From contig OW818699.1 in NCBI GenBank assembly GCA_942493385.1, positions 1,984,001 to 2,048,000 of the forward strand: a stretch of DNA of 64,000 bases, given 5' to 3'. Below the pieces are notes generated by a model. It did not search any database. It was not told the origin of the DNA and worked only from the letters and a program-made list of their open reading frames with translations. Of this stretch, positions 8,843-20,000 are shown piece by piece. How positions within the stretch are numbered: position 1 is the stretch's first letter; each line of letters begins with the position of its first letter. The translations under genes and the position numbers were made by a program. This DNA comes from UBA8389 sp942493385 (GTDB lineage: Bacteria > Bacteroidota > Bacteroidia > Bacteroidales > UBA1402).

Positions 8843-11800
8843 ATGAGAAGGATAAAATACATATTAGTTGCGGTAATTCTGACGTTTGCAGGAGAAGCTT
8901 TTGCACAAAGCATCATTTTGTCGGGTCGGGTAACCGAAGTTACAGGCGGCAGGCAGATACCGATTGAAAGCGCCAATATTTTCGTCGTTACCCGTCAAAG
9001 CCGTTATTTGAGCGGTGTCATCGCCGATGCGGACGGAAACTATCACATCTCAGTCCCGTCCAATGAGACTGGTCTTAGCATTCGCGTTTCGTATATTGGG
9101 ATGAAGACCAAGACGATCACGTATACGGGCCAGAAACTATTGAATGTGGTTCTGGAATCGGATGCCAATACGCTGACCGATGTCGTTATTTCCACCAAAC
9201 GCATTGAACGCGATGGAATGGGTACATCCAGACGAGAACAAACCTCTGCGACCCAGAAAATCAACATGGATGAAATCATCAATTCCATACCAGTTTCCTC
9301 CGTCGAAGAAGCCCTTCAGGGTCAAATGAGTGGTGTTGACGTAGTGTTGGGTGGTGATCCTGGTGCACGCAGTTCCATCCGAATCCGCGGAACCAATTCG
9401 TTGAGCGCCTCTTCCGAACCCTTGATCGTCATCGACGGTATCCCATACTCCACACAAATCAGTTCCGATTTCTCGTTCGCAACGGCCAATGAAGAAGACT
9501 TCGGCGCCTTGCTCAACATTGCTCCTTCGGACATCGAAGCCATCGAAGTGCTCAAGGATGCCTCAGCAACCGCCATTTATGGTACCAAGGGTTCGAACGG
9601 GGTATTGCTCATCACGACGAAAAAAGGATCGAAAGGCAGAACGAATTTTACGCTTTCCTCCAAATACACAGGCAAGTACGAGCCAGCATCCATTCCATTG
9701 CTGAATGGTGGTCAGTATGTGGCGATGATTCAGGATGCCATCTGGAATACTGCCAACGCCAAGGGTCTGGGTTCGGCAACCAATGAATTGGAACTTTTAT
9801 ACAACACGTACGAAATCAATTTTGATCCGACCTTCCAGTACTTTGACGAATACAATGTCAATACCAATTGGTTGAACGAGGTTCGTTCGAACGCCACTAC
9901 GCTGGACAACAGCTTTTCGCTATCCGGTGGTGGGGATAAGGCAACCTATCGGTTCTCCCTAGGTTATCTGGACGAACAGGGAACGACGATTGGTACTTCG
10001 TTGACGCGTTTGTCCACCAAGCTGAACATCAATTATGATTTTTCCAACCGCTTGCGCGTGACGGCTGATTTCTCCTATACGCAAAGTGACAAGAACGCCA
10101 ACTATGCGAATGTACGCAGCGAAGCGTTGACCAAAATGCCCAATAAGAGCCCTTATTACATCGACAATGTGACAAAGGCTAGGACCTCTCAGTATTTTTC
10201 TCGACAGCAGGACGATTTTCAGGGAGCATTCGACGGTGGCTCGAACTACAATCCGGTAGCCATGGCGCTGGAAAGTTACAACAACAACGTGCAACGGGAG
10301 GAAAAAATTTCGTTCAATGCCCAGTACAAATTCCCGTTCGATCTGATTTATCAGGGGTATGTGTCCATGAACATGCGTACTTCCAGGAACAACAAATTTC
10401 TCCCGCAAGAAGCTACCGGTGTGCTTTGGACCAGCAATTATGCCAATTTGAGCACCGATGCGCTTTCCGATAACTTTTCACTTCAAACGGAAAACAAACT
10501 CTTGTTCAACAAAACCTGGAATGAAATCCATTCCTTGATAGCCACAGGCGTCGTTCGCACGTCTCAGTCACAAAGTTTCAGTTACAGCAGTTCGACTTCC
10601 GGAAATGCATCCCCGCATCTGGCCGATCCTGTAGTAGGAAGTGTCGTATCCGGCATTGGTTCAGGTATGTCTGAAACCCGCAGCATATCCGGTATCGGAC
10701 AAGCAATTTATACCTTTGACGATCGGTATGTCTTCAAGGGCACCGTCAATTATGAAGGAAACTCCGCGATGGGTAAATCCAGACGATTTGGTGCATTTCC
10801 TTCGTTCGGACTAGCTTGGAACATGGAAAAAGAATCGTGGTTGGCCGATCAGGATTGGTTGCTGGAAGCCAAACTCAGGGTCAGCTTGGGCTGGAGTGGT
10901 AATGCTCCCAGTGGTTCTGCCCTATATTTGGGAGCATATCAGTCATTAGGAACCTATATGAACATGCCGGCCATTTATCCTGTCCGCATTCAGTTGGACA
11001 AACTGAAATGGGAAACCTCCAGAGAATGGAACTATGGATTGGATGTGGCTTTGTGGGAAGGAAAAGTAAACATGACCTTTGATTATTACAACAAATACAC
11101 CTACGATCTACTGCTTTCAGGCGTAAATATACCTGCCACAACTGGTTACGATAATATCAGATATTTCAATTCCGGTGAGATGAGCAATAAAGGCTGGGAA
11201 TTCCGAACGGATTATGAATTGTACAAGAGTAAGGATTGGAGAGTAGCCTTGAATTTCAATGTCAGCCAGAACATCAACAAAGTGGAAGCACTACCGGACA
11301 ATCTGACGGCAGAAAACTATTCCTTCGGCAATGGAAACTATGCCATCCGTATCGTGGAAGGTGACCCCATCGGTTCCTTCTATGGGTACCGTTACAAAGG
11401 CGTTTATCAGAATACGGAAGAAACGTACGCACTGGATAAGGATGGAAATGTCATGAAGAATTACAAAGGGCAGACCATCGGTATGAAAAACGGCAAACTG
11501 CCGGTTTATCCTGGTGATGCCAAATATGAGGACATCAACAACGACGGTGTGATCAATGAATACGACATTGTTTACCTGGGTAATTCAAATCCGCTGATGT
11601 TAGGTGGGGGAGGTTTCTCCACCAAATACAAGCAATTGACGCTGACTGCATTCTTCTATGGCCGTTATGGTCAGAAAGTAATCAATTCAGCCCGTATGTC
11701 ACTCGAAAACATGTACGACACCAATAACCAAAGCACGGCGGTATTGAAACGCTGGAGAAGCGAGGGTGACGCAACCGATATCCCGAGAGCATTGTACGGA

Positions 11801-12085
11801 ATGGGTTACAACTACCTGGGTTCCGACCGTTTTGTGGAAGATGCCTCGTTTGTTCGTCTCAAAACCTTGTCCCTGACATATTCTTTTTCAAGAGAACTTT
11901 GCAAGCGTTTTGGTGTGAACAATCTGAATGTTTTTTGTACGGCATACGACTTGTTTACCTGGACGAACTATACCGGGCAGGATCCCGAAGTCTCACTGCC
12001 CTCCTCTGCCACCAGTTTGGTTAAAGATGGAGCTACAACGCCTTGTTCCAAGAGATTGTCACTCGGCTTTAATCTTAACTTCTAA
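8843..12085 (+). CDS. SusC/RagA-family TonB-dependent outer-membrane transporter (first pair)
   Basis: 1080 residues. It has a signal peptide (ending AFAQS), a carboxypeptidase-regulatory-like domain at ~26-105 (GRVTEVTGGRQIP...DADGNYHIS), a plug domain at ~115-255 (EALQGQMSGVDV, SSIRIRGTNSL, IEVLKDASATAIYGTKGSNGV) and a 22-strand-type barrel ending in FNLNF with a terminal Phe suited to BAM recognition. SusC proteins import oligosaccharides across the outer membrane with a SusD lid, powered by TonB. No N-terminal anti-sigma-interacting signalling domain is visible, so direct sigma-factor coupling is not suggested. Its stop codon overlaps a TAATG just before susD, which indicates translational coupling. 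Substrate not known; GH105 in the same run suggests a uronate-containing oligosaccharide. Confidence 0.93.
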   Translation: MRRIKYILVAVILTFAGEAFAQSIILSGRVTEVTGGRQIPIESANIFVVTRQSRYLSGVIADADGNYHISVPSNETGLSIRVSYIGMKTKTITYTGQKLLNVVLESDANTLTDVVISTKRIERDGMGTSRREQTSATQKINMDEIINSIPVSSVEEALQGQMSGVDVVLGGDPGARSSIRIRGTNSLSASSEPLIVIDGIPYSTQISSDFSFATANEEDFGALLNIAPSDIEAIEVLKDASATAIYGTKGSNGVLLITTKKGSKGRTNFTLSSKYTGKYEPASIPLLNGGQYVAMIQDAIWNTANAKGLGSATNELELLYNTYEINFDPTFQYFDEYNVNTNWLNEVRSNATTLDNSFSLSGGGDKATYRFSLGYLDEQGTTIGTSLTRLSTKLNINYDFSNRLRVTADFSYTQSDKNANYANVRSEALTKMPNKSPYYIDNVTKARTSQYFSRQQDDFQGAFDGGSNYNPVAMALESYNNNVQREEKISFNAQYKFPFDLIYQGYVSMNMRTSRNNKFLPQEATGVLWTSNYANLSTDALSDNFSLQTENKLLFNKTWNEIHSLIATGVVRTSQSQSFSYSSSTSGNASPHLADPVVGSVVSGIGSGMSETRSISGIGQAIYTFDDRYVFKGTVNYEGNSAMGKSRRFGAFPSFGLAWNMEKESWLADQDWLLEAKLRVSLGWSGNAPSGSALYLGAYQSLGTYMNMPAIYPVRIQLDKLKWETSREWNYGLDVALWEGKVNMTFDYYNKYTYDLLLSGVNIPATTGYDNIRYFNSGEMSNKGWEFRTDYELYKSKDWRVALNFNVSQNINKVEALPDNLTAENYSFGNGNYAIRIVEGDPIGSFYGYRYKGVYQNTEETYALDKDGNVMKNYKGQTIGMKNGKLPVYPGDAKYEDINNDGVINEYDIVYLGNSNPLMLGGGGFSTKYKQLTLTAFFYGRYGQKVINSARMSLENMYDTNNQSTAVLKRWRSEGDATDIPRALYGMGYNYLGSDRFVEDASFVRLKTLSLTYSFSRELCKRFGVNNLNVFCTAYDLFTWTNYTGQDPEVSLPSSATSLVKDGATTPCSKRLSLGFNLNF

Positions 12086-12096
12086 TGGAGCTGACT

Positions 12097-13644
12097 ATGA
12101 AAAAACTACGCTATATACTGATTTTGTCAGGAATTCTTTCCCTTACTTCCTGCAACGAGTGGCTCAATATTTTACCTCGAAACGAGCAAGTAACCGACGA
12201 TTATTGGAAATCGAAAGAAGATGTGGAAGCCGTTCTGGCCTCCGGATATTACTACATGCGAAGTTCAGTGCCCGAAATGATTCGTTGGGGTGAGTTGCGC
12301 GGTGGAACCCTATACTCCAGCAATGGTGCGGATGCTCCTCTTCAAAACTTCAACATGACGGCAACTGCTGCCATCTGCAACTACGACAACATCTACAAAA
12401 CCATCAACATGGCCAACTCGGTGCTGAAATATGCGCCGCTGGTTCGTCTGGAAGATGACACGTATTACGAGTCGGTGATGAATTCGCATTTGGTGGAAGC
12501 CTATTTCATGCGAGCCTTCTGCTATTTCCAATTGGTTAAGAACTACAGGGATGTGCCCCTGGTCCTGCAGGCTTACGTGAACGATGACGCCTCCTACGAA
12601 ATGGCCAAATCGTCGGATACCCTGATTATCGCACAGATTAAAAAGGACATCACCACCGCTTTGGAAACAGGTGCCGCCAAGGAAAAATACGAGCAGGAAT
12701 GGCAAACCAAAGGCCGCGTCACCAAATGGGCCTTGTATGCCCTGATGGCCGATGTTTGCTTGTGGAGCGAAGATTACGACAACTGCATCATTTACTCCAA
12801 CGAGATTCTGAATGCCACGGCCAGTTTCCGCCCCGTATTCATCAAGGATCCCACCAAATGGTTTGATATCTTCTATCCAGGCAACTCCAATGAATCCATC
12901 ATGGAACTGAATTGGAATTACCAAACCTACAATGAGCGAAATAATTTTGGTTCCTATTTCACGTTGGATGCCGCATCTCGTTTTAAATTCACCGATGTGG
13001 CCATGGAGCTGTTCAAGACCGAAGCAAATGCAGTCAAGGCCAAAGATCCGACCGTTGACGGTCGCTGGGGCCGTACCTTGCTCGCCACATTCGTGCACAG
13101 CGGCTCCATTCTGACCGATTACAAGACAGCCAATCAATTTTATGTTTGGAAGTACAAAGGCACGGATGTAGCCGATAAGGAAAACGTTCGTACCGCTGAG
13201 GATGCCAATTTCATCTTGTACCGAGTAGCCGAAGTCCTGCTGATGAAAGCCGAGGCTTTGATCATGAAAGGAGAACCGACCTGGGGTGCCGCACTTGGTA
13301 TCGTCAACCAAATCCGGACTCGCGCCGCATTGGATACGTTGGTAGTGACCACTGCCGAAACAAACGAACTCGAAATGCTCAAACTGGTTTTGCACGAACG
13401 CGAAATGGAATTTGTAGGCGAAGGCAAACGTTGGTACGACTTGCTTCGTTTTGGCAAGATGCAAAACTTCAAGTACAAGGAAGAATTCACCACGCTGGTT
13501 GTCGAAGCCAATCAAACGATGAACCCGCAGTGGATCCAATCGGTGCTCAAGAGCAACGACGCACTCTATATGCCTTTGCCACAGAGCGAAATCATAGCCA
13601 ATCCGCTCTTGGTTCAGAATCCCTATTACGCAACCACCAAATAG
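12097..13644 (+). CDS. SusD/RagB-family surface glycan-binding lipoprotein (first pair)
   Basis: The start at MKKLRYILIL gives a lipoprotein signal with lipobox SLTSC (Cys20). An ATG four codons upstream, overlapping the susC stop codon, is also possible. The 515-residue protein has SusD features: the N-terminal NEWLNILPRNEQVTDDYW segment, helical TPR-like units (HLVEAYFMRAFCYFQLVKNY, RVTKWALYALMADVCLWSEDY) and the C-terminal ERxxEFxGEGKRWYDLLR motif. SusD proteins bind glycan and cap the SusC barrel at the cell surface. It is coupled to the upstream susC and lies 8 bp before the next Fas1 gene, so all three are very likely one transcript. The ligand cannot be predicted from sequence. Confidence 0.92.
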   Translation: MKKLRYILILSGILSLTSCNEWLNILPRNEQVTDDYWKSKEDVEAVLASGYYYMRSSVPEMIRWGELRGGTLYSSNGADAPLQNFNMTATAAICNYDNIYKTINMANSVLKYAPLVRLEDDTYYESVMNSHLVEAYFMRAFCYFQLVKNYRDVPLVLQAYVNDDASYEMAKSSDTLIIAQIKKDITTALETGAAKEKYEQEWQTKGRVTKWALYALMADVCLWSEDYDNCIIYSNEILNATASFRPVFIKDPTKWFDIFYPGNSNESIMELNWNYQTYNERNNFGSYFTLDAASRFKFTDVAMELFKTEANAVKAKDPTVDGRWGRTLLATFVHSGSILTDYKTANQFYVWKYKGTDVADKENVRTAEDANFILYRVAEVLLMKAEALIMKGEPTWGAALGIVNQIRTRAALDTLVVTTAETNELEMLKLVLHEREMEFVGEGKRWYDLLRFGKMQNFKYKEEFTTLVVEANQTMNPQWIQSVLKSNDALYMPLPQSEIIANPLLVQNPYYATTK

Positions 13645-13652
13645 TATCCATC

Positions 13653-15296
13653 ATGAAATTCTATAAACAACTGTTGTTTTCGGTTTCTGTTCTGGCTTTG
13701 ATAGCCTGCGAAGACCCTTACAAGAACAGTACCTACCAGATTTACAACGAGAATCCGGTGTCGACGTACCTGGCTTCCAAGGAAGATTTCTCCGAATGGG
13801 TCAAGGTTTTGAAATATTCGGACATGTACAATGCCCTGAATCAAGCCGATCAGGATTTTACGGCATTCGTTCCCAACAATGAAGCAGTAATAGCCTTTTA
13901 CCAGAAGATGGGAGTCGCCTCCGTGGAAGAGCTGGGGAAATCGTACGCCAAAAGCATGGTATTGTATTCGACCGTTTTGGACACCATCAGTGTCAACGAC
14001 TTTGTCAATATGAAATACACCACCAATCTTTCTGGGGACAAATTGAGTGTCCAGATTGATTCTACGGTTGCTGGTGAAGCTATTATGGATGGTAACGCCA
14101 AAGTCCTGGAAATGTGCATCTCTGTTTCCAATGGAGTCATCTATGTGTTGGGCGATGTGATGAAACCCTTGGTGGAAACGGTTTATGACCGTTTGGCACA
14201 GAACGGAACCTACGGTATTCTGTGCCAAGCCATACAGGAAACTGGTTTGGATTCTCAACTGAATCGTATGGCAGACACGGTGATCACGGCTGGAAGTCCG
14301 CAAATCACCCAACGATTCTACACGGTTCTTGCTGTTTCGGACGCCACGTTTGCAAAGGATTCCATTTACTCACTGGAAGATTTGAAAACCAAACTGAATG
14401 CAACCGGTAATCCGACCAACGATTCGAGCAAATTGTATCAATATGTGGCATACCACATCCTTGCCACCAATTCAAGACTGGAAAGTCTAGCCAAATTCAC
14501 CGCACCCGATACGACGGTGCTTTGGAATACTCAGGCACCCAACAAAGTCTTGCTGATTACTCTGGATTCGCTTTCGACCGAAAAGTATTTTCTCAATACA
14601 CTCGATAAGAAAGTGAGTTTTGTTACCGACAAATCCAATGTCCTGGCCAAAAACGGTTATGTGCACGAAATCAGCGGCTATCTTCCGGTTTGGGAACCTG
14701 TTCAGGCCACCGTTGTTTGGGACTTGACGGATTATGCTCAAGTTCGCAGCATCGTTGGATCCGGTTTTCAACCATCCATCCCAGTTCCCAATGAAACTAA
14801 AACGACGCTGAATACGGCTACCTGTTATTCCTTCGAAGCATCGCCTTCCGGAGTGGGAGGGACCACGTATGCTTATCTGAATTATGTGACCTGCAAAACG
14901 AACCTGAAAGCTGCCATCAAGTATGACCGATTGGTTCTGAACCTCGGTTATATGGGTAATGTCACGATGAAGACTCCAACACTGGTGCGTGGTAAGTACA
15001 AGGTTTCCCTGAAATTCATTTACCTCACCGACCATTCCTTTATGAAGACTATGAGTGACGGAAACGGCGGATTGATGAAAATCAGTTTTGATGGAGCCAA
15101 TTTCAAAAACGTCTCACCATATACGACTGTAACCAGTTCGCTGGCAGGAGTTTATGACGCAACGCTTTATGAGGAGATTCTCTTTGATGCGACGTCGCCA
15201 CACGACTTCAAAATCCTTGTCATGGATCCTTCAGCCAGTACCAATTCAAAGTTCAGCCTACAGCTGGATGCCATCACGTTTACTCCAATACCCTAA
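13653..15296 (+). CDS. Fas1-domain lipoprotein with C-terminal beta-sandwich
   Basis: The start is placed at MKFYKQLLFS, 8 bp after susD. A longer in-frame opening exists inside susD but lacks a signal sequence at its start. Lipobox LALIAC puts the lipid on Cys19. The 547-residue protein has two Fas1-like modules (DFTAFVPNNEAVIAF near residue 70; RFYTVLAVSDATF near residue 220) and a C-terminal region beginning near residue 430 (TLVRGKYKVSLKFIYLTD, GLMKISFDGANF) that looks like a carbohydrate-binding beta-sandwich. This Fas1-plus-sandwich layout recurs in the next gene and in the Fas1 gene near wecA. Inferred role: surface glycan-binding or adhesion component associated with the SusCD transporter. 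No enzyme motif is visible. Confidence 0.72.
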   Translation: MKFYKQLLFSVSVLALIACEDPYKNSTYQIYNENPVSTYLASKEDFSEWVKVLKYSDMYNALNQADQDFTAFVPNNEAVIAFYQKMGVASVEELGKSYAKSMVLYSTVLDTISVNDFVNMKYTTNLSGDKLSVQIDSTVAGEAIMDGNAKVLEMCISVSNGVIYVLGDVMKPLVETVYDRLAQNGTYGILCQAIQETGLDSQLNRMADTVITAGSPQITQRFYTVLAVSDATFAKDSIYSLEDLKTKLNATGNPTNDSSKLYQYVAYHILATNSRLESLAKFTAPDTTVLWNTQAPNKVLLITLDSLSTEKYFLNTLDKKVSFVTDKSNVLAKNGYVHEISGYLPVWEPVQATVVWDLTDYAQVRSIVGSGFQPSIPVPNETKTTLNTATCYSFEASPSGVGGTTYAYLNYVTCKTNLKAAIKYDRLVLNLGYMGNVTMKTPTLVRGKYKVSLKFIYLTDHSFMKTMSDGNGGLMKISFDGANFKNVSPYTTVTSSLAGVYDATLYEEILFDATSPHDFKILVMDPSASTNSKFSLQLDAITFTPIP

Positions 15297-15300
15297 AACT

Positions 15301-16986
15301 ATGAAAGCAACGACTGTTACCAAATACGTTTTGGCGTTGATGATGCCATTAATGTTGGTTTCTTGCAGTGATCTGTGGGAAAACCATTACAAGAATTCCA
15401 AGACTGAAATATTGAACGATCAAGTGCTTATTGTGGATCAGAGTTCAGAACAGTATCTCCAATCGGTGGATTCGCTGTCCGATATGTATACTTTCCTGAA
15501 GACGAACGGGATTTTTGATAAACTGAAAGAAAAAGATCAATTGCACACCCTTTTCATGGTTTACAACGGCGATTATGCTGAGGTCGATGCCGCCAATGCC
15601 ACCTACATCTCCAATTCGCATGTGACGGATATTTCCATTTCGCCTTCCAACCTGTACGATAAGGAACGCATCCTGATGTGGCACGGCAAGTATGTGTCCG
15701 TTTCACTGGATTCATTGGCATTGTTGGGCGCCATCGATCACATTGAGGTCAATGGCATTCCAGTCCGTAAGGTCATCAAGACCAAGGACGGTTACATCTA
15801 TGTATTGAACCAAATGATCATTACCCCGAAATCGTTGTACGACGTAATCAATGAATTGAATGATGACTATTCCATCTTCAAAAAATTGGTCATGGAACAG
15901 AACGTACTTGTTTTCGACAAGACCAACAGCAAGCCCATCGGTGTGGATAATACCGGCAATACCGTCTACGATTCTGTTTTTACCATCACCAATCCGTTTT
16001 TTGACAAGAAAAGTTTTGATTTGACTTCAGAATCCTTGACTGCAACAGTGATGATACCTTCCAATGAAGTGATTCAGAATGCTATGGATGATGCCAAAGC
16101 CAAACTGATATCTTGGGAAATGACACGTGACAGTACAATCTTGAAGAAATGGATACTAGAAGTGGCCTTCTTCAATACCAAGTATACACCAGCCGATTTG
16201 GCAGCCAATGTGGACATCAATTCCATCTACAGCCGTCAGTGGCGAAACACGGTCCAACAGGTGGATACCGAGCATCCCATCGCACTTAGCAACGGCATCG
16301 CCTATAAAGTCACCTGGATGAAAATCCCCAACAACATCCTGATGTACCGACTAAAGGACTATTTCTATTATTACGAAAATTGTACGGAAGCACAAAAAGC
16401 CGAATATTTTGTATCCAGCAATTTGGTTTTCAAGGAATGCATTACCGATGTGACGGCATGGACGCCGCTGCCAGGTGTTTGGCCAACCATCGAAAACAGA
16501 GTGCTGAGCTATGGTTTCGTGGATGTGCTCGTAGATGGCTTTATACTTGATTTCACTCCGATCAAACGCGTTTCAAACGGAGAAGGCGGTTACATTGTCA
16601 AACCCTGGAAGATCCCACCCGGAGAATACCGGCTCAGCATGGGTTACAAACAAAGTCTGAATGTGGATGTGCATATTTCATTGAATGATACTAGTCTGGC
16701 AACCATTACATTGGGTTCTGCCACTACTTTCCATTACGACCGTGGAGGTGTGGGTTATGCCGAAGGTTATCAGGAAGCATTGGATACTCCGGGTTTGATA
16801 ACCAACAGCAAGAAAGGCAATTACGACCGAGACGGTGGACAGGTAGCTGCAGCAGTAAGGATAGCAGGCGATGCCAATGGCAATCCGGCTCCCATTAAGA
16901 TCCGCATTCAGAACACAACGTTTGGGACGGCTACCAAGATGATTTTCCACCATTGGTGCCTGAGGCCGACCATCAATAATTATTAA
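15301..16986 (+). CDS. Fas1-domain lipoprotein with C-terminal beta-sandwich
   Basis: The start at MKATTVTKYV is 4 bp after the preceding stop. Lipobox LMLVSC (Cys22) is followed by SDLWENHYK. The 561-residue protein has degenerate Fas1 modules (LHTLFMVYNGDYAEVDAAN at ~80; TATVMIPSNEVIQNAM at ~245). Its C-terminal sandwich (KPWKIPPGEYRLSMGYKQ, VHISLNDTSLATITLG) resembles the C-termini of two other Fas1 proteins in the window. The Fas1 motifs are weaker than in its neighbours, suggesting divergence after duplication. It sits between a SusCD pair and a second SusC, all with short spacers. Probably a surface lipoprotein that binds or positions the glycan; exact role unknown. Confidence 0.68.
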   Translation: MKATTVTKYVLALMMPLMLVSCSDLWENHYKNSKTEILNDQVLIVDQSSEQYLQSVDSLSDMYTFLKTNGIFDKLKEKDQLHTLFMVYNGDYAEVDAANATYISNSHVTDISISPSNLYDKERILMWHGKYVSVSLDSLALLGAIDHIEVNGIPVRKVIKTKDGYIYVLNQMIITPKSLYDVINELNDDYSIFKKLVMEQNVLVFDKTNSKPIGVDNTGNTVYDSVFTITNPFFDKKSFDLTSESLTATVMIPSNEVIQNAMDDAKAKLISWEMTRDSTILKKWILEVAFFNTKYTPADLAANVDINSIYSRQWRNTVQQVDTEHPIALSNGIAYKVTWMKIPNNILMYRLKDYFYYYENCTEAQKAEYFVSSNLVFKECITDVTAWTPLPGVWPTIENRVLSYGFVDVLVDGFILDFTPIKRVSNGEGGYIVKPWKIPPGEYRLSMGYKQSLNVDVHISLNDTSLATITLGSATTFHYDRGGVGYAEGYQEALDTPGLITNSKKGNYDRDGGQVAAAVRIAGDANGNPAPIKIRIQNTTFGTATKMIFHHWCLRPTINNY

Positions 16987-17005
16987 TCGGAATAAACAAA
17001 TACAC

Positions 17006-20000
17006 ATGAAAGAAATGAGGATATTTTGGACGGCGCTGCTGTTGATTTCAACCCTTTCGGCTTCAGCCGGAACGTTGAAGGGTAAAGTGCTGTCTTCCGA
17101 CAAAAAGCCTGTGACGGATGCTGTGGTCAGTTTTCCTGGATCAAAAACCGTACGTACCGCTACGGATGGTTCATTTGTCCTTGAAAATGTTAAAGAGGAT
17201 GGTGTCATCAACGTCTGGGCTGATGGTTTCTACTCGCAGTCTGTAGCATTGATGGGGCAGATGAACACGGTAGTCTATATGATTTCCCTGGACAAATACA
17301 AGTACAATCAAACCTTGGTTTTGCCCTTCCGAATGGAAGAAGGATTGTCGGAAGGATTTTCTTCCAGCAACCTGACCAAAAAGGACTTTGTACCCGGTAT
17401 GCTTTCCATCGATAAAGCCCTGCAGGGTGAAGTCGCCGGCTTGAAGGTGACCAATAAAAGTGGCATGACGGGCGAAGGCGCCTTCTTCAGCCTTCGTGGT
17501 TCTCGTTCGCTGGTGGCCGACAACGCTCCGCTCATCGTTTTGAATGGCATTCCGTATATGCCCAACAAAAACGAGTCTCAGCTTATCAACGGCTATTCCC
17601 GTTCCATTTTTCAGTCGTTCAATCTCAATGATATACAGAACATTACTGTTTTAAAAGGGGCAGATGCCTCACTTTATGGTTCCTTGGGTTCCAATGGCGT
17701 GATTTTGATTGAAACCGATGGTGCCACGTTTGACGATATGAATACCAAGATCAGTTATTACGGTCAGTTCGGCGTCAATTGGAACAAGAGCAGGATTCCG
17801 TTGTTGAACAATCAGGAATACAAATCCTACCTCTCCGATATCGGGATGACGTACTACGACAACATGGAAACCTTTTTCAGCAATTTTCCCTTCCTGACCG
17901 ATCCGAATAGCAATTATGCCTATCTGTATACGAATAAGACGGATTGGCAGAACGAGATCTACTCCAACAGCATGGTAACCGATCATCTCTTTCGGGTAGA
18001 AGGGGGCGATGCCATTGCCAAATACGACATTTCTCTGGGATATCAACAGGAAGACGGCACGTTGAAGAACACCGGAACCGATCGGTATCATACGCAGATT
18101 AACTCCAACGTATTGGTAAGCAAGCGTTTTGAGATTGCAACAACGGTTGGTTTGGCCTATTTGAGCGGCAATTACCAAGAGCAAGGCATGCTTTCGGCTA
18201 CCAATCCCATGTTGGCTGCCTTTCAAAAAGCGCCTTTGTTGAGTCCCTACAAATCCGATTTGGATGGGAATAAGCTGAAAACATATTCCAATTACTATTT
18301 TGGTACCTCCACCAACATGGATTTCGCATCCAGCAATCCGGTGGCCATGGTCAATACGCTTTCGGCCGAAAACAGGCAATACGATGTGAATGCCAAAGTC
18401 GCGCTCACTTACAAACCCAACAACGACTTGACCTTTAACGCCAACATTGGCTTGTATTACAATTACGATCAGGAAAGCATGTTCATTCCCGGTATCAACA
18501 ACAGTGAAATCTTACCCTTGTACGACCAATACGGCATGGCGACCAATACCGTTCGTGTCGGTATTGCTGAAACGTTCAACGTATTCTATGGGTTGAACGC
18601 TGCTTACCGCAAAACGATAGCCGAAATCCATCGTTTCAACCTGATTACAGGTATTCAGGTCATGACCACCAGTCAAGAATTCGATGCAGGTTCCGGCCGA
18701 AATACGCCCAACGATTTTTACCAGACCTTGGGTGATGTGAATACCATCGGCCGTTACTTCTTTGGCTACATCGATGCCTGGACATGGATGAATGCCTATG
18801 CGCATGCGGATTATACCTACAACAATTTGTTGAAGGCTTCCCTGAATGTTGCTGTAGACGGTGCGTCCTCCACAGGCCCGGATGCTGCCAGAACTGGTGT
18901 GTTCCCTTCTGTCGGCCTTACTTTCATGGCCAAGAACACCCCGATGCTTTCCGCCTCTTCGATGGTTAGCAAGCTGAACGTGCGGGCTGAGTATGGATTA
19001 TCAGGAAACAGCCGCTTTTCTTCGAATTATGGCAAATATTATTACACCAGCAGGCCATATCAGGGCATTTCAGGCATTATCCGTGCCAATGTGCCGAATA
19101 CCAAACTGAAGTGGGAAGAAGATTTGAATCTGAATCTCGGTGTGGATGCTTCCTTGTTCCACAATCTGTTGGATGTTTCGGCGGGATATTACAATACACA
19201 GGCTTCTGACGTGGTCATGATCAGTCCGACCTCTTCCATTTACGGAACTGGTGTTTATTACAGCAACGATGCCGCCATCAGTTCGGATGGGTTTGAATTG
19301 TCGCTTCAGGTTGCTCCGATCAACATCGGCGGTTTCTCCTGGATTCTGGGTGGAAACATCGCCACGTTGAACAACAAGGTGACGTCTCTTGGAAGTATTG
19401 ACGAAACCAAGATTACCTTGTCCGACGGTGCTGAACTCTTAACCCGAGTAGGTGAGAATCCATATGCCTTCTACGGTTACCAAACCGATGGAGTCTATTC
19501 CACCACTTCCGAAGCAACTTCAGCCGGTTTGAAAAACAGGAACGGGCTTGCTTACCAAGCTGGGGATGTGCGTTACGTCAACCAAAACGGCGATGCATCC
19601 ATCACCGATGCAGACAAGGTACTTTTGGGTTCGGCCACGCCCGATTATTACGGCGGTTTCTACAGCAGATTCGAATACAAGGGTGTCGCCCTCGATTTCA
19701 ACTTTGCTTATTCGGTGGGCAATGACGCTTACAATGCGGTACGCCGTTCGTTGGAATCGGTTTCCGATTTTAGCAATCAAAGCAAAGCGGTGGTTCGTCG
19801 CTGGACCATGGAAGGTCAGGTAACGGATGTGCCTCGCGCCAAATGGGGCGATGCCATTGGAAACAACAACTTTTCCGACCGTTGGATCGAAGATGCCTCT
19901 TATTTGAAATTGCGCGATGTCACGCTGAGTTATACGTTCAAGAAATCGCTCTGGGATTTTTTCCAATCTGGAACCATCTACCTGACCGGACAAAACTTGT

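Noticed and set aside
12310..13539. Long minus-strand open frame (about 409 codons) opposite the first susD
   Set aside because: It lies wholly inside a clear SusD gene, has no recognisable domain or signal, and its composition follows the opposite-strand codon pattern.
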